DNA of 64,000 nt from CAMTVQ01 sp947085255 (lineage in GTDB: Bacteria > Bacteroidota > Bacteroidia > Sphingobacteriales > Sphingobacteriaceae): positions 124,001-188,000 of the forward strand of contig CAMTVQ010000001.1 in assembly GCA_947085255.1 (NCBI GenBank), written 5' to 3'. Of the stretch, positions 1 through 7,811 are shown one piece after another. The notes below the pieces were generated by a model, which ran no database searches, was not told the DNA's origin, and was given only the letters and a program-made list of their open reading frames with translations. Every line of letters begins with the position of its first letter. The first letter of the stretch is position 1. The position numbers were made by a program, and so were the translations under genes.

Positions 1-589
1 TATCTTCTTTTTTGGCAATTATTGCTTCAGACTCTCTTTGCAACCAACCATCACTCATGTCATTGGTCCAAAATATAATACGTACAAAGTCCTTTTTTCT
101 CAGTAAGTAATATTCAATATATTTACTACTTACTCTTAAAGCTGTATTGCGAAGTTGGTAAGATAATACTTGATAGTTTTGCTCCCCAATCACTATGGTT
201 GAGTTACTCATATTTTCAGCTTTCAAGCTCTTTTTTAGGTAGGCGCTTATATCTGCTAATTTACTTGCCATAGCAGTGCTTTCATACAAAACACCAATTG
301 TGCTGCAATAGGACTCAATGGTAGTATGTCCAGCGTACAAAAATGTTTCTTTTGCACCACTTTGTTGTAGCGATTTTATAAAATGTTTATCCCAGTTTAA
401 TGTATTCTGCTTGTTTAATGAGTGGAACCAATAATCACCATAATAACGTAGAGAGATATTCTCTTTCTTGTTTTCAATAAGTTGCTTTCCATTTTCAATG
501 CTTACATGCGTATTGGGATTATTCTTGTACCCGATACAAGACGATAACAGTATTAAAATAAATAAGGGTAAAAGTAGTTGGTTCTTCAT
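1..589 (-). CDS. Putative lipoprotein, cut by the window edge
   Basis: This reading frame stays open from an ATG at 589 down to base 1, giving 196 residues with the C-terminus missing. The N-terminus is a short hydrophobic signal peptide ending in a lipobox (LSSC, Cys at about residue 18), so export and lipid attachment are predicted. The rest is polar and mixed, with several Lys-rich stretches; I recognise no family or catalytic motif. The next gene on the same strand lies upstream behind a terminator hairpin, so it is probably transcribed on its own. The lipoprotein call rests on the signal sequence only; function unknown. Confidence 0.7.
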   Translation of the reverse strand, partial: MKNQLLLPLFILILLSSCIGYKNNPNTHVSIENGKQLIENKKENISLRYYGDYWFHSLNKQNTLNWDKHFIKSLQQSGAKETFLYAGHTTIESYCSTIGVLYESTAMASKLADISAYLKKSLKAENMSNSTIVIGEQNYQVLSYQLRNTALRVSSKYIEYYLLRKKDFVRIIFWTNDMSDGWLQRESEAIIAKKED

Positions 590-656
590 ATTGCTGTTTT
601 ATAGGGTTTAATGTGGAGTGGTTGTTACCTCAAATCTAATTAATTTATTATTGCAT

Positions 657-690
657 AAAAAAACCACCTATTTGCGTAGGTGGTTTTTTG
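657..690. terminator. Bidirectional intrinsic terminator
   Basis: An A-run followed by ACCACCTA, a six-base loop, TAGGTGGT and a T-run form a strong hairpin with A/T tracts on both sides, so it could stop transcription on either strand. It lies downstream of the minus-strand gene at 835-2295 and upstream of the lipoprotein at 1-589, separating the two. Confidence 0.85.
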
Positions 691-720
691 TAGTGTCAAG
701 CCAAGTTTATTTTATCGGTC

Positions 721-787
721 GTCATGTTGAATTTATTTCAGCATCTCTCCCAGATTAGGCGGGATTCCGAAATAAATTCGGAATGAC
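721..787. repeat. REP-like pair of small palindromes
   Basis: Two hairpins face each other. The right arm is TTCCGAA-ATAAA-TTCGGAA (about 766-784) flanked by GAATGAC; the left arm (721-745) is a diverged inverted copy, 20 of 25 bases matching when reverse-complemented. The arrangement resembles a paired REP element. It lies between the terminator at 657-690 and the 3' end of the TlpA-like gene. No poly-T tract follows, so it is not an obvious terminator. Confidence 0.55.
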
Positions 788-834
788 ATTTACGACATAG
801 TATGCTTGATACGATAGTAAATCGAAAATATCAA

Positions 835-2295
835 TTAATGAGCTTCGTCTTTGCTTTCTTCTTTTTGGGTAACAATTACCTTTTGTCCTTTATCGGTGCG
901 GGTAATTATTTCTTCTAAGTTATCGTGACCAATACGTTTTGCAACAATTTTTTTGTCTTTATCCAATAAGTAAATTACGGGTGTGCTGTAAATATCGTAA
1001 CGTGCACGTGAGCCTGGAAGGTCTATTACGTTTATCCAGTTCAAGTTTTTCTCTTTAATGAACTTGCGCCATTTATCGTCCTCAACAGTACAACCAATAG
1101 CATATACCTTTATATCAAATCCTTTTTTTACTAAGTCTCTATAGGTATTATACAATTCGGGCACTTCTTTTTTGCAATGGCTGCAATCTGGATCCCAAAA
1201 ACACAGGATAGTATATTTAGCTTGAATTTTGCTTAATACCTGTACTCTACCAAATGTGTCGGTAAGACTCATTTCTGGCGCTGGTTTACCCAAAGTAATA
1301 GGTTTTATAAGTTTTGCCCGTTCAGTTATCTTTAGCAACTGGTCTTCATCTACCCAATACGCTTGTTTGGTAGCATAGTATTTATCTACCATGTGTACAA
1401 AAGCAGCATCCATGCCCATTACCTTTGAGGTTTCGGTAGTATTGGTAATGTAAAACACTAAGTATTTAAAATTTTCTTGCGTGCCTTTTGCTTTGGCTAT
1501 TACCTTATCAGCTTCGGCAGAAATGGTATCTGGCAATTGGGGAAGCACTTCAGTAAAAAAGCGTTGCAATTTTTGATGGAAAATAGGAGTGCGCACCAAG
1601 CCATCATCTTGCAAATTAATGTTGTCGAAATAATGATTTTTGTAGTAGTAGTACGCAAATGTAGAGTCCTTTTTACCATCTGCCAAAACAGGTGCTTCTG
1701 GAATTTCCGGTTCTTCCATCATGCGCAAAAAGCTTGTAACAAATGAAGTAGGGTTCTTTGTAAAAATATCCTTTTTAAAGGCTTTTACTTCCTCATCTAA
1801 GGCTGCAATCTTTTTCTCAATAACTTCCTTTTCAGTTACATTGTCTTTAGCGGCTTTGTAAGCTGCTTGTAGCGGTTCGGCTTCTTTACGTTTATTACGT
1901 AAAAACATAATGTATTTGTAAAAAAGACTGTTTTCTTCAGAACCAGTAAACACCATGCTCGAATCCATGGTTGTGTAATTAGTTTTTATGGTAAAATTTT
2001 GCTCCTTGTTGATAATAAAATCGAAGTAACGCACTTTGGCTTCGCCAACAATAATGTACATGCCTTTTTCAAGCGTTTTGCTGGGGTTGTCAAAGGTAAA
2101 TTCGCCTTTGCTATTTACCTTGGCAGTATCTTGCAAGTATTGTTTATCGCCATAATAATTGGCCAAAAAGCATACGCTATCTTTTAGTCCTGTAATGGTT
2201 ACTTTAATTTTATAACCTGCTGGGGTATCGGCAGCAACAGCCAGTAAACCCCAAAAATGAATCAACAGAAGTAAGGGTAAAATTTTATATTTCAT
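835..2295 (-). CDS. TlpA-like thiol-disulfide oxidoreductase with DUF4369/DUF5106-type N-terminus
   Basis: Periplasmic redox protein of 486 residues. A signal peptide (about 1-22) precedes a beta-rich DUF4369-like domain (about 28-120), a charged helical middle (about 130-330) and a C-terminal thioredoxin fold (about 340-475). The active site is CSHC at residues 371-374, in the context CFWDPDCSHCKKE, with the usual Trp-Asp-Pro before it. Proteins of this layout are widespread in Bacteroidota and are thought to reduce or isomerise disulfides in exported proteins, or to respond to periplasmic redox state; the substrate cannot be read from the sequence. A polar tail (EESKDEAH) follows the domain. 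Single gene, with spacers on both sides. Confidence 0.85.
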   Translation of the reverse strand: MKYKILPLLLLIHFWGLLAVAADTPAGYKIKVTITGLKDSVCFLANYYGDKQYLQDTAKVNSKGEFTFDNPSKTLEKGMYIIVGEAKVRYFDFIINKEQNFTIKTNYTTMDSSMVFTGSEENSLFYKYIMFLRNKRKEAEPLQAAYKAAKDNVTEKEVIEKKIAALDEEVKAFKKDIFTKNPTSFVTSFLRMMEEPEIPEAPVLADGKKDSTFAYYYYKNHYFDNINLQDDGLVRTPIFHQKLQRFFTEVLPQLPDTISAEADKVIAKAKGTQENFKYLVFYITNTTETSKVMGMDAAFVHMVDKYYATKQAYWVDEDQLLKITERAKLIKPITLGKPAPEMSLTDTFGRVQVLSKIQAKYTILCFWDPDCSHCKKEVPELYNTYRDLVKKGFDIKVYAIGCTVEDDKWRKFIKEKNLNWINVIDLPGSRARYDIYSTPVIYLLDKDKKIVAKRIGHDNLEEIITRTDKGQKVIVTQKEESKDEAH

Positions 2296-2425
2296 CTTAT
2301 ATTAATTTGTTTTAAGTGTAAACATGGAACAGTCATAGGTTTTTTAATCGCCATTTATGCAAGATTATTGCATGACAGTTTCATGTGTTGTTTGTTATTA
2401 ATGGTGTAAATATATCTTATTCTAA

Positions 2426-2845
2426 TTATACGCTGTATTTCTGTACGATGGATTGTGGTAATGGAACCGCTTTCCCACTTTTAGTATCAATAATGGTGTA
2501 CTCCATTTCTCCCAAACAGCAGGTTTTTCCAGTTGTTTTGTTTTTAATCTCAAACTGCACATTTACGCCTTTGGACATAAAAGTAGTAATCCCTGTTGTT
2601 ACCGTAAAATAATCACCCATTTTTAAGGCGCGTTTGTACTCAATATAGGCCTTAGTTTGTACCCAACCAAAGCCCATTGCGATAAACTCGTCCATGCTCA
2701 TACCATAGCAACGTTCCATTTGATCGTAGCGGGCAGCCAATACATAGTCCAAATACGTGCTATTGTGCACATGTTGATTCATATCTATATCATCAGGACG
2801 TACCCTAAACTCGGATGTAAAACGTGTAAACTTGCTAACAGACAT
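2426..2845 (-). CDS. Acyl-CoA thioesterase, hotdog (4HBT/YbgC-like) family
   Basis: A 139-residue single-hotdog protein, the usual length for the family. The signature DDIDMNQHVHNSTYLDYV (about residues 18-35) matches the 4-hydroxybenzoyl-CoA thioesterase motif, with Asp21 as the probable catalytic acid and the helix that cradles the acyl-CoA after it. It is expected to hydrolyse acyl-CoA or acyl-ACP thioesters in the cytoplasm; chain length and head group cannot be told. The stop lies about 130 bases before the start of the TlpA-like gene, so joint transcription is possible but not shown. Confidence 0.85.
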   Translation of the reverse strand: MSVSKFTRFTSEFRVRPDDIDMNQHVHNSTYLDYVLAARYDQMERCYGMSMDEFIAMGFGWVQTKAYIEYKRALKMGDYFTVTTGITTFMSKGVNVQFEIKNKTTGKTCCLGEMEYTIIDTKSGKAVPLPQSIVQKYSV

Positions 2846-2913
2846 ACTTCACAAATATAGTGGATGTGTTGAAGCATGGAAGTGGATTAACGTATTATTA
2901 ACAAGATGCTTGA

Positions 2914-3672
2914 TTACTTGCAATTGGTATATGTTATAATTAGGGTATCGGTATAAGCATTGCTAACTGCAATTGCACGTATTGGTCTGTTTTCGTTATC
3001 AAATTGATAGCTAAGTTTTACAATGCCATTTATACTTTTAAGTAAATTAGCGTTAGCTTTCCCTAATGGAGGAGCAAATAATTGAAGCCGCAACGCAGAA
3101 ATAGATAAATCATGGTATGTACTGCTCAGTCGGTAATAATCGGGTTTGTCTGTATAGTAATCATATGTAAGTCGGCTGTTGGTACGTTGTTCGAGAACTA
3201 AATTACCTTGATTGTAGGTGCATATCGTTTCATCTTGCCATTTATTCACCTTTATGTTACTTACATGGCCTTCGGCATTGTAATAAACGGGTGCATTGTT
3301 GTAGTTTGTACATCTACCCGATGCATCTAATAATAAGGTGTCTCTATATTGCACTAATTCCGTTTCTGGACTTTTTTTCCCGTCTTCGTAGTAGCGTACT
3401 ATAACTTTATCGTTTAAGTATTGATACCGATAAAAATGAACAAACTCGTCATTTCTTTCTGGATCTATTTCAATAAGATGTTGGGTAATTCTTAAAATTC
3501 TGCCAAGCGTATCATATTGAAATAATAGCGGATTGCCTTTTCCATTATTAGCCGTAACTACAATACTGCAGATAGAGGATGGTGTATTGGGAGTTGGGGT
3601 GTCTTTCTTGGTGCAAGAAATGAACGTAAGCATTAACAAAAAATAGATAGATGTAAAACGAGTGCTTTTCAT
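2914..3672 (-). CDS. Putative lipoprotein with a YD-repeat-like segment
   Basis: The chosen ATG at 3672 begins a signal peptide with a lipobox (FISC followed by TKKD, typical of Bacteroidota lipoproteins with charged residues after the Cys); a longer frame to 3705 would add an implausible leader. The mature part, about 230 residues, is rich in Tyr, Asn and Asp and contains FQYDTLGRILRITQ, resembling one RHS/YD-type strand, and ends in a beta-rich YTNCK tail. I infer a surface or periplasmic beta-rich lipoprotein of unknown role. It is divergent from the E2 gene at 3781. Confidence 0.7.
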   Translation of the reverse strand: MKSTRFTSIYFLLMLTFISCTKKDTPTPNTPSSICSIVVTANNGKGNPLLFQYDTLGRILRITQHLIEIDPERNDEFVHFYRYQYLNDKVIVRYYEDGKKSPETELVQYRDTLLLDASGRCTNYNNAPVYYNAEGHVSNIKVNKWQDETICTYNQGNLVLEQRTNSRLTYDYYTDKPDYYRLSSTYHDLSISALRLQLFAPPLGKANANLLKSINGIVKLSYQFDNENRPIRAIAVSNAYTDTLIITYTNCK

Positions 3673-3726
3673 ATAAAATAGAGTAGAGTAATTCTGTTGT
3701 GCCAAAAGTATATAGAATTTCTTTTA

Positions 3727-3757
3727 TTGAGAAAAATCAAATATTCCACTATTTTTG
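3727..3757 (+). promoter_or_regulatory. Bacteroidota-type promoter for the E2 gene
   Basis: TATTTTTG at 3750-3757 fits the Bacteroidota -7 box TAnnTTTG, and TTG at 3727-3729 lies 20 bases upstream, the expected -33 spacing. The start codon follows 23 bases after the -7 box, implying a very short leader. Called from consensus only. Confidence 0.45.
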
Positions 3758-3780
3758 CTCATCATTATATAAATTAACGT

Positions 3781-5142
3781 ATGGCTAAATTTGACTTAAT
3801 AATGCCCAAAATGGGGGAGAGCGTAGCAGAAGCTACCATCATCAAATGGGTAAAGAATGTGGGAGATGTAGTAGAAGTGGATGAGTCGGTGTTGGAAATT
3901 GCCACAGATAAGGTAGATTCGGAAGTGCCAACCCCTGCGGGTGGAAAAATAATAAGCCTACTATTTAAAGAAGGAGATGTAGTACAAGTAGGTGCTATTA
4001 TTGCGCATATAGAAACGGATGTAAATGCTGCTGTAGAAAGCACTCCAGCAGTTGCTGCACCAGTTGCAGAAGCCGCTGCCGCTGATATTCCAGGTATTGC
4101 TCAGGTAGAGGCAACAGCCAATCATGCACAGCCTGCGGCTGTTGTATCTGGCGAAGGTCGTTTTTACTCTCCGTTAGTACGCAATATTGCTGCCAGCGAA
4201 GGTATTAGCCAAGCAGTATTAGATACTATTCCTGGTACAGGTTTAGAAGGCCGTGTTACCAAAAACGATATTTTAGCGTACGTAGCCAATGCCAACAATG
4301 CCTCGGGTGGGGTTGCAAAAGCAGCGACACCAGCACCAGCTGCTGCCGCGCCTGTTGCGCCAGTAAGTGCTCCTGTAGCAACTCCTGCTGTACCTGTACC
4401 AAAAGCAGCGCCTGCACCAGTTTCTATGAATGGTAGTGATGAGATAGTGGAAATGGACAGAATGCGCAAACTTATTGCCGACCACATGGTGATGAGTGTG
4501 CAAACCTCGCCACATGTTACCTCTTTTGTAGAAGCAGATGTAACCAATGTAGTACGCTGGCGCGATAAAATGAAGGATGGTTTCAAAAAACGCGAAGGCG
4601 AAAACCTAACATTCACACCAATATTTATGTGGGCAGTGGCAAAAGCCATTAAAGATTTCCCAATGATAAACGTACAGGTAAACGGTACACAAATCATTAT
4701 TAAAAAGGATATTAATATAGGTATGGCTGCTGCATTGCCATCGGGTAATTTAATTGTACCAGTAATTAAGCGCGCCGATCAATTAAGTTTATTGGGCTTA
4801 ACAAAAGCTGTAAACGATTTTGCTAACCGTGCTCGTATCAATAAATTAAGTCCTGATGAGATTCAAGGGGGTACTTATACCATCAGCAACGTAGGTACTT
4901 TTGGTAACGTGTTAGGTACACCAATTATAAACCAACCACAGGTAGCTATTTTGGCTGTAGGAGCTATTAAAAAGAAACCAGCGGTAATGGAAACCGAAAT
5001 GGGTGATGTAATTGCTATTCGCCACATGATGTTCCTATCGCATTCTTACGACCACAGGGTAGTAGATGGTGCTTTGGGTGGCAGTTTTGTACGCCGCGTG
5101 GCCGATTACTTAGAAGCTTGGGATATTAATACCCAGCTATAG
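3781..5142 (+). CDS. 2-oxo acid dehydrogenase E2 (dihydrolipoamide acyltransferase)
   Basis: The 453-residue E2 core of a 2-oxo acid dehydrogenase complex transfers an acyl group from lipoamide to CoA. Domains in order: a lipoyl domain (1-78) with the lipoylated Lys44 in EIATDKVDSE; an Ala/Pro/Val linker; a peripheral subunit-binding domain (about 128-168) with SPLVRNIAASEGI and GTGLEGRVTKNDI; a second Ala/Pro linker (about 175-215); and the catalytic domain (about 217-453) with His425 in DHRVVDG. One lipoyl domain and these motifs suit pyruvate, 2-oxoglutarate or branched-chain complexes; the sequence does not settle which. No E1 or E3 gene is near. A 15-bp palindrome starts 8 bases after the stop. 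Confidence 0.9.
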   Translation: MAKFDLIMPKMGESVAEATIIKWVKNVGDVVEVDESVLEIATDKVDSEVPTPAGGKIISLLFKEGDVVQVGAIIAHIETDVNAAVESTPAVAAPVAEAAAADIPGIAQVEATANHAQPAAVVSGEGRFYSPLVRNIAASEGISQAVLDTIPGTGLEGRVTKNDILAYVANANNASGGVAKAATPAPAAAAPVAPVSAPVATPAVPVPKAAPAPVSMNGSDEIVEMDRMRKLIADHMVMSVQTSPHVTSFVEADVTNVVRWRDKMKDGFKKREGENLTFTPIFMWAVAKAIKDFPMINVQVNGTQIIIKKDINIGMAAALPSGNLIVPVIKRADQLSLLGLTKAVNDFANRARINKLSPDEIQGGTYTISNVGTFGNVLGTPIINQPQVAILAVGAIKKKPAVMETEMGDVIAIRHMMFLSHSYDHRVVDGALGGSFVRRVADYLEAWDINTQL

Positions 5143-5150
5143 TTATTCAA

Positions 5151-5181
5151 CCAACGCCATCGCTTAAAGCGATGGCGTTGG
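5151..5181. repeat. RAYT-associated palindrome, copy 1
   Basis: CCAACGCCATCGCTT, one A, then its exact reverse complement: a 15-bp perfect inverted repeat with a single central base. It lies between the E2 stop and the RAYT start and matches the copy at 5825-5857. It lacks a T-run, so a role as an intrinsic terminator is doubtful. Confidence 0.85.
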
Positions 5182-5198
5182 TGTTTAATAGCCTACCT

Positions 5199-5819
5199 AT
5201 GGAAACAAGAAGAACACAACTCGAGCCCAATACTTATTACCACATTTACAACAGAGGTATAAATGGGCAAAACATATTTTTAGAAGAGAGAAATTACACT
5301 TATTTTCTCTTAAAGTATGCTCAATATGTATCCCCATTCGTAGATACTTTTGCATATTGTTTACTCAAAAACCACTTTCATTTATTAATTAGAACCAAAT
5401 CAGAAGAAGGAGTTAGGCAACTATTAGGTGGAAGAAAAGAGGATAAAAGTGTTTCGTGGCATTTTAGTAATGTGTTTGCTAGTTTGTTTCAGAGCTATGC
5501 ACAAGCCATTAATAAAAAGTACAGTCGCACTGGGGCATTTTTTGAAGAGCCGTTTCATAGAATTGCAGTAAAAGATGAAGCATATTTTTCGTGGTTGATT
5601 TGGTATATACATTATAACCCACAAAAACATGGTTTTGTAACTGATTTTAGAGATTACTCGCATTCAAGTTATCACAATTTTTTGGTAGAAAAAAAAACGA
5701 GATTAAATAAGGAAGAAGTATTAGGCTGGTTTGGTAATAAACAAGGGTATATCAATTTCCATCTTGTTCAACAGGAAGGAGTAATGAACATGGAAGATTT
5801 TGTAATGGAGTATGATTAG
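5199..5819 (+). CDS. REP-associated tyrosine transposase (RAYT, Y1/HUH family)
   Basis: A 206-residue HUH single-strand DNA nuclease of the transposase IS200-like superfamily. The HUH metal-binding motif is HFH at 59-61 (KNHFHLLIR) and the family signature W-Y-I-H-Y-N-P at 135-141 follows. Such proteins cut and join at REP palindromes and are domesticated rather than self-mobile. I chose ATG 5199 (METRRTQLEPNTYYHIYNRG); an in-frame ATG at 5172 lies inside the palindrome and would add nine unlikely residues. The gene sits between two copies of the same palindrome at 5151-5181 and 5825-5857, the expected layout of a RAYT with its cognate REP sites. Confidence 0.88.
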   Translation: METRRTQLEPNTYYHIYNRGINGQNIFLEERNYTYFLLKYAQYVSPFVDTFAYCLLKNHFHLLIRTKSEEGVRQLLGGRKEDKSVSWHFSNVFASLFQSYAQAINKKYSRTGAFFEEPFHRIAVKDEAYFSWLIWYIHYNPQKHGFVTDFRDYSHSSYHNFLVEKKTRLNKEEVLGWFGNKQGYINFHLVQQEGVMNMEDFVMEYD

Positions 5820-5824
5820 GTTTT

Positions 5825-5857
5825 ACCAACGCCATCGCTTTAAGCGATGGCGTTGGT
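5825..5857. repeat. RAYT-associated palindrome, copy 2
   Basis: ACCAACGCCATCGCTT, one T, then its exact reverse complement: a 16-bp perfect inverted repeat beginning 6 bases after the RAYT stop. The central base is T where copy 1 has A, so the two copies are in opposite orientation. An in-frame ATG at 5847 lies within it and could be mistaken for the start of mqnE. Confidence 0.85.
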
Positions 5858-5954
5858 TGATACGAAAAGTTGTACAAATCCAGCGTATTTATCGCATACA
5901 TTAACCCAACTAAAAGCCATTCCTGTTGTTATATTTGCATCCGTAAATAGCCGT

Positions 5955-7130
5955 ATGCAGCAGCTCTCTTTTTTATCTTCCACTACCACATCTCCACAAT
6001 TACGAGCAATAGCTCAAAAAGTAATCAGCAATACCCGTATTAGCCCACAAGAGGGAGTTTTGTTGTACGAACAAGGCGAACTAGGTTTTCTGGGTGCCTT
6101 AGCTACTCTTGTGCGCGAAAAGAAGAATGGTAATTACACCTACTTTAATCGTAATTTTCATATAGAGCCTACCAATTTATGTGTGTTTACCTGTAAATTT
6201 TGCTCGTATTCGCGTTTACTTAAACAAGCCGAAGAAGGCTGGGTGTTGAGTAAAGAACAAATGCTCGATATCGTAAAAAAATACGATGGTAAACCCGTAA
6301 CCGAAGTACACATTGTAGGCGGAGTACATCCAAAACTTACGTTAGAGTTTTTTGAAGAGGTATTGAGCAGTATCCGTGCGCATCGACCCGATTTGCATAT
6401 AAAAGGATTTACGGCTGTAGAATACGAGTATATGTTTCGTAAAGCTAAAGTATCGTATAAAGAAGGTATGGAGCGTTTGATTAAGGCAGGGTTGGGTTCT
6501 ATACCAGGTGGTGGTGCCGAAATTTTTGACGAAACCCTACGTGCTGAGATTTGTGGAGATAAGTGTACCGCTGCCGAATGGCTCGAAATACATGAAATTG
6601 CGCACAACTTAGGATTAAAATCTAATGCTACTATGTTGTATGGGCATATAGAAACATACGCACACCGTATTGACCATATGAACCGCTTGCGCGAATTGCA
6701 AGACCGCACCGGTGGATTTAATACGTTCATTCCCCTAAAGTTCCGTAATGGCGACAACGAAATGAGCCATATACCCGAAGTAACCACCATAGAAGATTTA
6801 AAGAACTATGCGGTTGCGCGTATTTACATGGATAATTTTGAGCATATAAAGGCGTACTGGCCTATGATTGGTCGTTCTACTGCTCAGCTAGCCATGAACT
6901 TTGGAGTAGATGATATTGACGGAACGATAGATGATACCACAAAAATATACAGTATGGCAGGTGCAGAGGAGCAAAACCCTACTTTGAGTACCAAAGAATT
7001 GGTAAACTTAATTAAAGAAGTAGGCCGTCACCCAGTAGAGCGCGACACTTTGTACACCATTATTAACGATTACCAAAACCATGATTTTGCAGCTGAAGAA
7101 ACCTATATACCTTTGCCAGTGGTTCATTAG
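5955..7130 (+). CDS. mqnE: Aminofutalosine synthase MqnE (radical SAM)
   Basis: A 391-residue radical SAM enzyme of the futalosine menaquinone pathway, joining the MqnA product to S-adenosylmethionine-derived adenosine to give aminodeoxyfutalosine. The [4Fe-4S] motif is Cys76-x3-Cys80-x2-Cys83 in CVFTCKFCSYSR. Further family landmarks are EVHIVGGVHPKL, SIPGGGAEIF and ATMLYGHIET. ATG 5955 (MQQLSF) is preferred: the longer frame from 5847 begins in the palindrome and adds 36 residues unlike the family. MqnE and MqnC are related; the assignment here rests on the SYSR motif and on mqnA nearby, with the other paralogue (52461-53585) carrying MqnC features. It is followed after 42 bases by a phosphatase and then mqnA. 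Confidence 0.88.
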   Translation: MQQLSFLSSTTTSPQLRAIAQKVISNTRISPQEGVLLYEQGELGFLGALATLVREKKNGNYTYFNRNFHIEPTNLCVFTCKFCSYSRLLKQAEEGWVLSKEQMLDIVKKYDGKPVTEVHIVGGVHPKLTLEFFEEVLSSIRAHRPDLHIKGFTAVEYEYMFRKAKVSYKEGMERLIKAGLGSIPGGGAEIFDETLRAEICGDKCTAAEWLEIHEIAHNLGLKSNATMLYGHIETYAHRIDHMNRLRELQDRTGGFNTFIPLKFRNGDNEMSHIPEVTTIEDLKNYAVARIYMDNFEHIKAYWPMIGRSTAQLAMNFGVDDIDGTIDDTTKIYSMAGAEEQNPTLSTKELVNLIKEVGRHPVERDTLYTIINDYQNHDFAAEETYIPLPVVH

Positions 7131-7172
7131 TTTATTAGTCATTCGTATAACCTTATCTCTTATTCCTAATTA

Positions 7173-7787
7173 ATGAAAGAACTTTACATTATACGCCATG
7201 GCGAAACCGATTTTAATAAGCAAGGTATTGTACAGGGTAGGGGAGTAAATTCTGATTTGAATGAAGAGGGCATACGCCAAGCTCAAGCATTTTACAATGC
7301 ATATAGGCATATAAAATTCGATAAAATATACAGTTCTACCCTAAAACGTACGCATCAAACAATAGCCCCTTTTGTGGCAAATGGGCATGCACAAAACTGG
7401 GAACAGGTAGTGGGCTTGGATGAATTAGATTGGGGAAAATTTGAAGGACAACTACCTACTACCGAAACCAAAGCCGCTTTTTACGAAATTATTACCCATT
7501 GGTGCAATGGCAAGTTAGATATCGCTTTTGATGGGGGAGAAAGCCCCAATGAGGTGCATCTTCGGCAAAAAGAGGCACTCGATTATATATTATCTAAGCA
7601 GGAAGAAAAGCAGGTATTGGTGTGCATGCACGGCAGGGCTATGCGCTTGTTTTTGTGCTTGTTGCTCAGTAAAGATTTAAAGGAAATGGATACTTTCCCG
7701 CATTCCAATTTGTCATTGTATAGGGTAAAATACGCCGATGGACAGTTTGAACTTTTGGATTTTAACAATACCGATCACTTATTGTAA
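7173..7787 (+). CDS. Histidine phosphatase family protein
   Basis: A 204-residue member of the phosphoglycerate-mutase-like histidine phosphatases. The catalytic motif RHGETD is at residues 8-13 (phospho-accepting His9), with LDELDWGKFEGQ carrying the acidic donor region and a second catalytic His in VCMHGRAMR (about residue 154). Members hydrolyse phosphate esters such as sugar phosphates, alpha-ribazole phosphate or nucleotides; the substrate is not visible. It is sandwiched between mqnE and mqnA with gaps of 42 and 24 bases, so it is probably co-transcribed with menaquinone genes, although no such step is known in that pathway. Confidence 0.85.
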   Translation: MKELYIIRHGETDFNKQGIVQGRGVNSDLNEEGIRQAQAFYNAYRHIKFDKIYSSTLKRTHQTIAPFVANGHAQNWEQVVGLDELDWGKFEGQLPTTETKAAFYEIITHWCNGKLDIAFDGGESPNEVHLRQKEALDYILSKQEEKQVLVCMHGRAMRLFLCLLLSKDLKEMDTFPHSNLSLYRVKYADGQFELLDFNNTDHLL

Positions 7788-7811
7788 TTGACTGCCGAAC
7801 AAATACATTTG

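Noticed and set aside
4164..4697. Long open frame on the minus strand inside the E2 gene
   Set aside because: Its frame is an artefact of the Ala/Pro/Val-rich E2 coding strand; the E2 protein has complete domain matches on the plus strand.
5172..5198. Extended N-terminus of the RAYT beginning MALVFNSLP
   Set aside because: It lies in the first palindrome; METRRTQLEPNTYYH at 5199 matches the usual family start.
5847..5954. Extended N-terminus of mqnE beginning MALVDTKSCTNPAYLS
   Set aside because: The extension starts inside the second RAYT palindrome and has no family resemblance; MQQLSF at 5955 is a better start.
6158..6790. 210-residue minus-strand open frame inside mqnE
   Set aside because: Antisense of a confident radical SAM gene; no recognisable motifs.
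7788..7811. TTG start for mqnA
   Set aside because: The ATG at 7812 fits the family N-terminus and TTG starts are rare here, although the TTG would directly abut the phosphatase stop.
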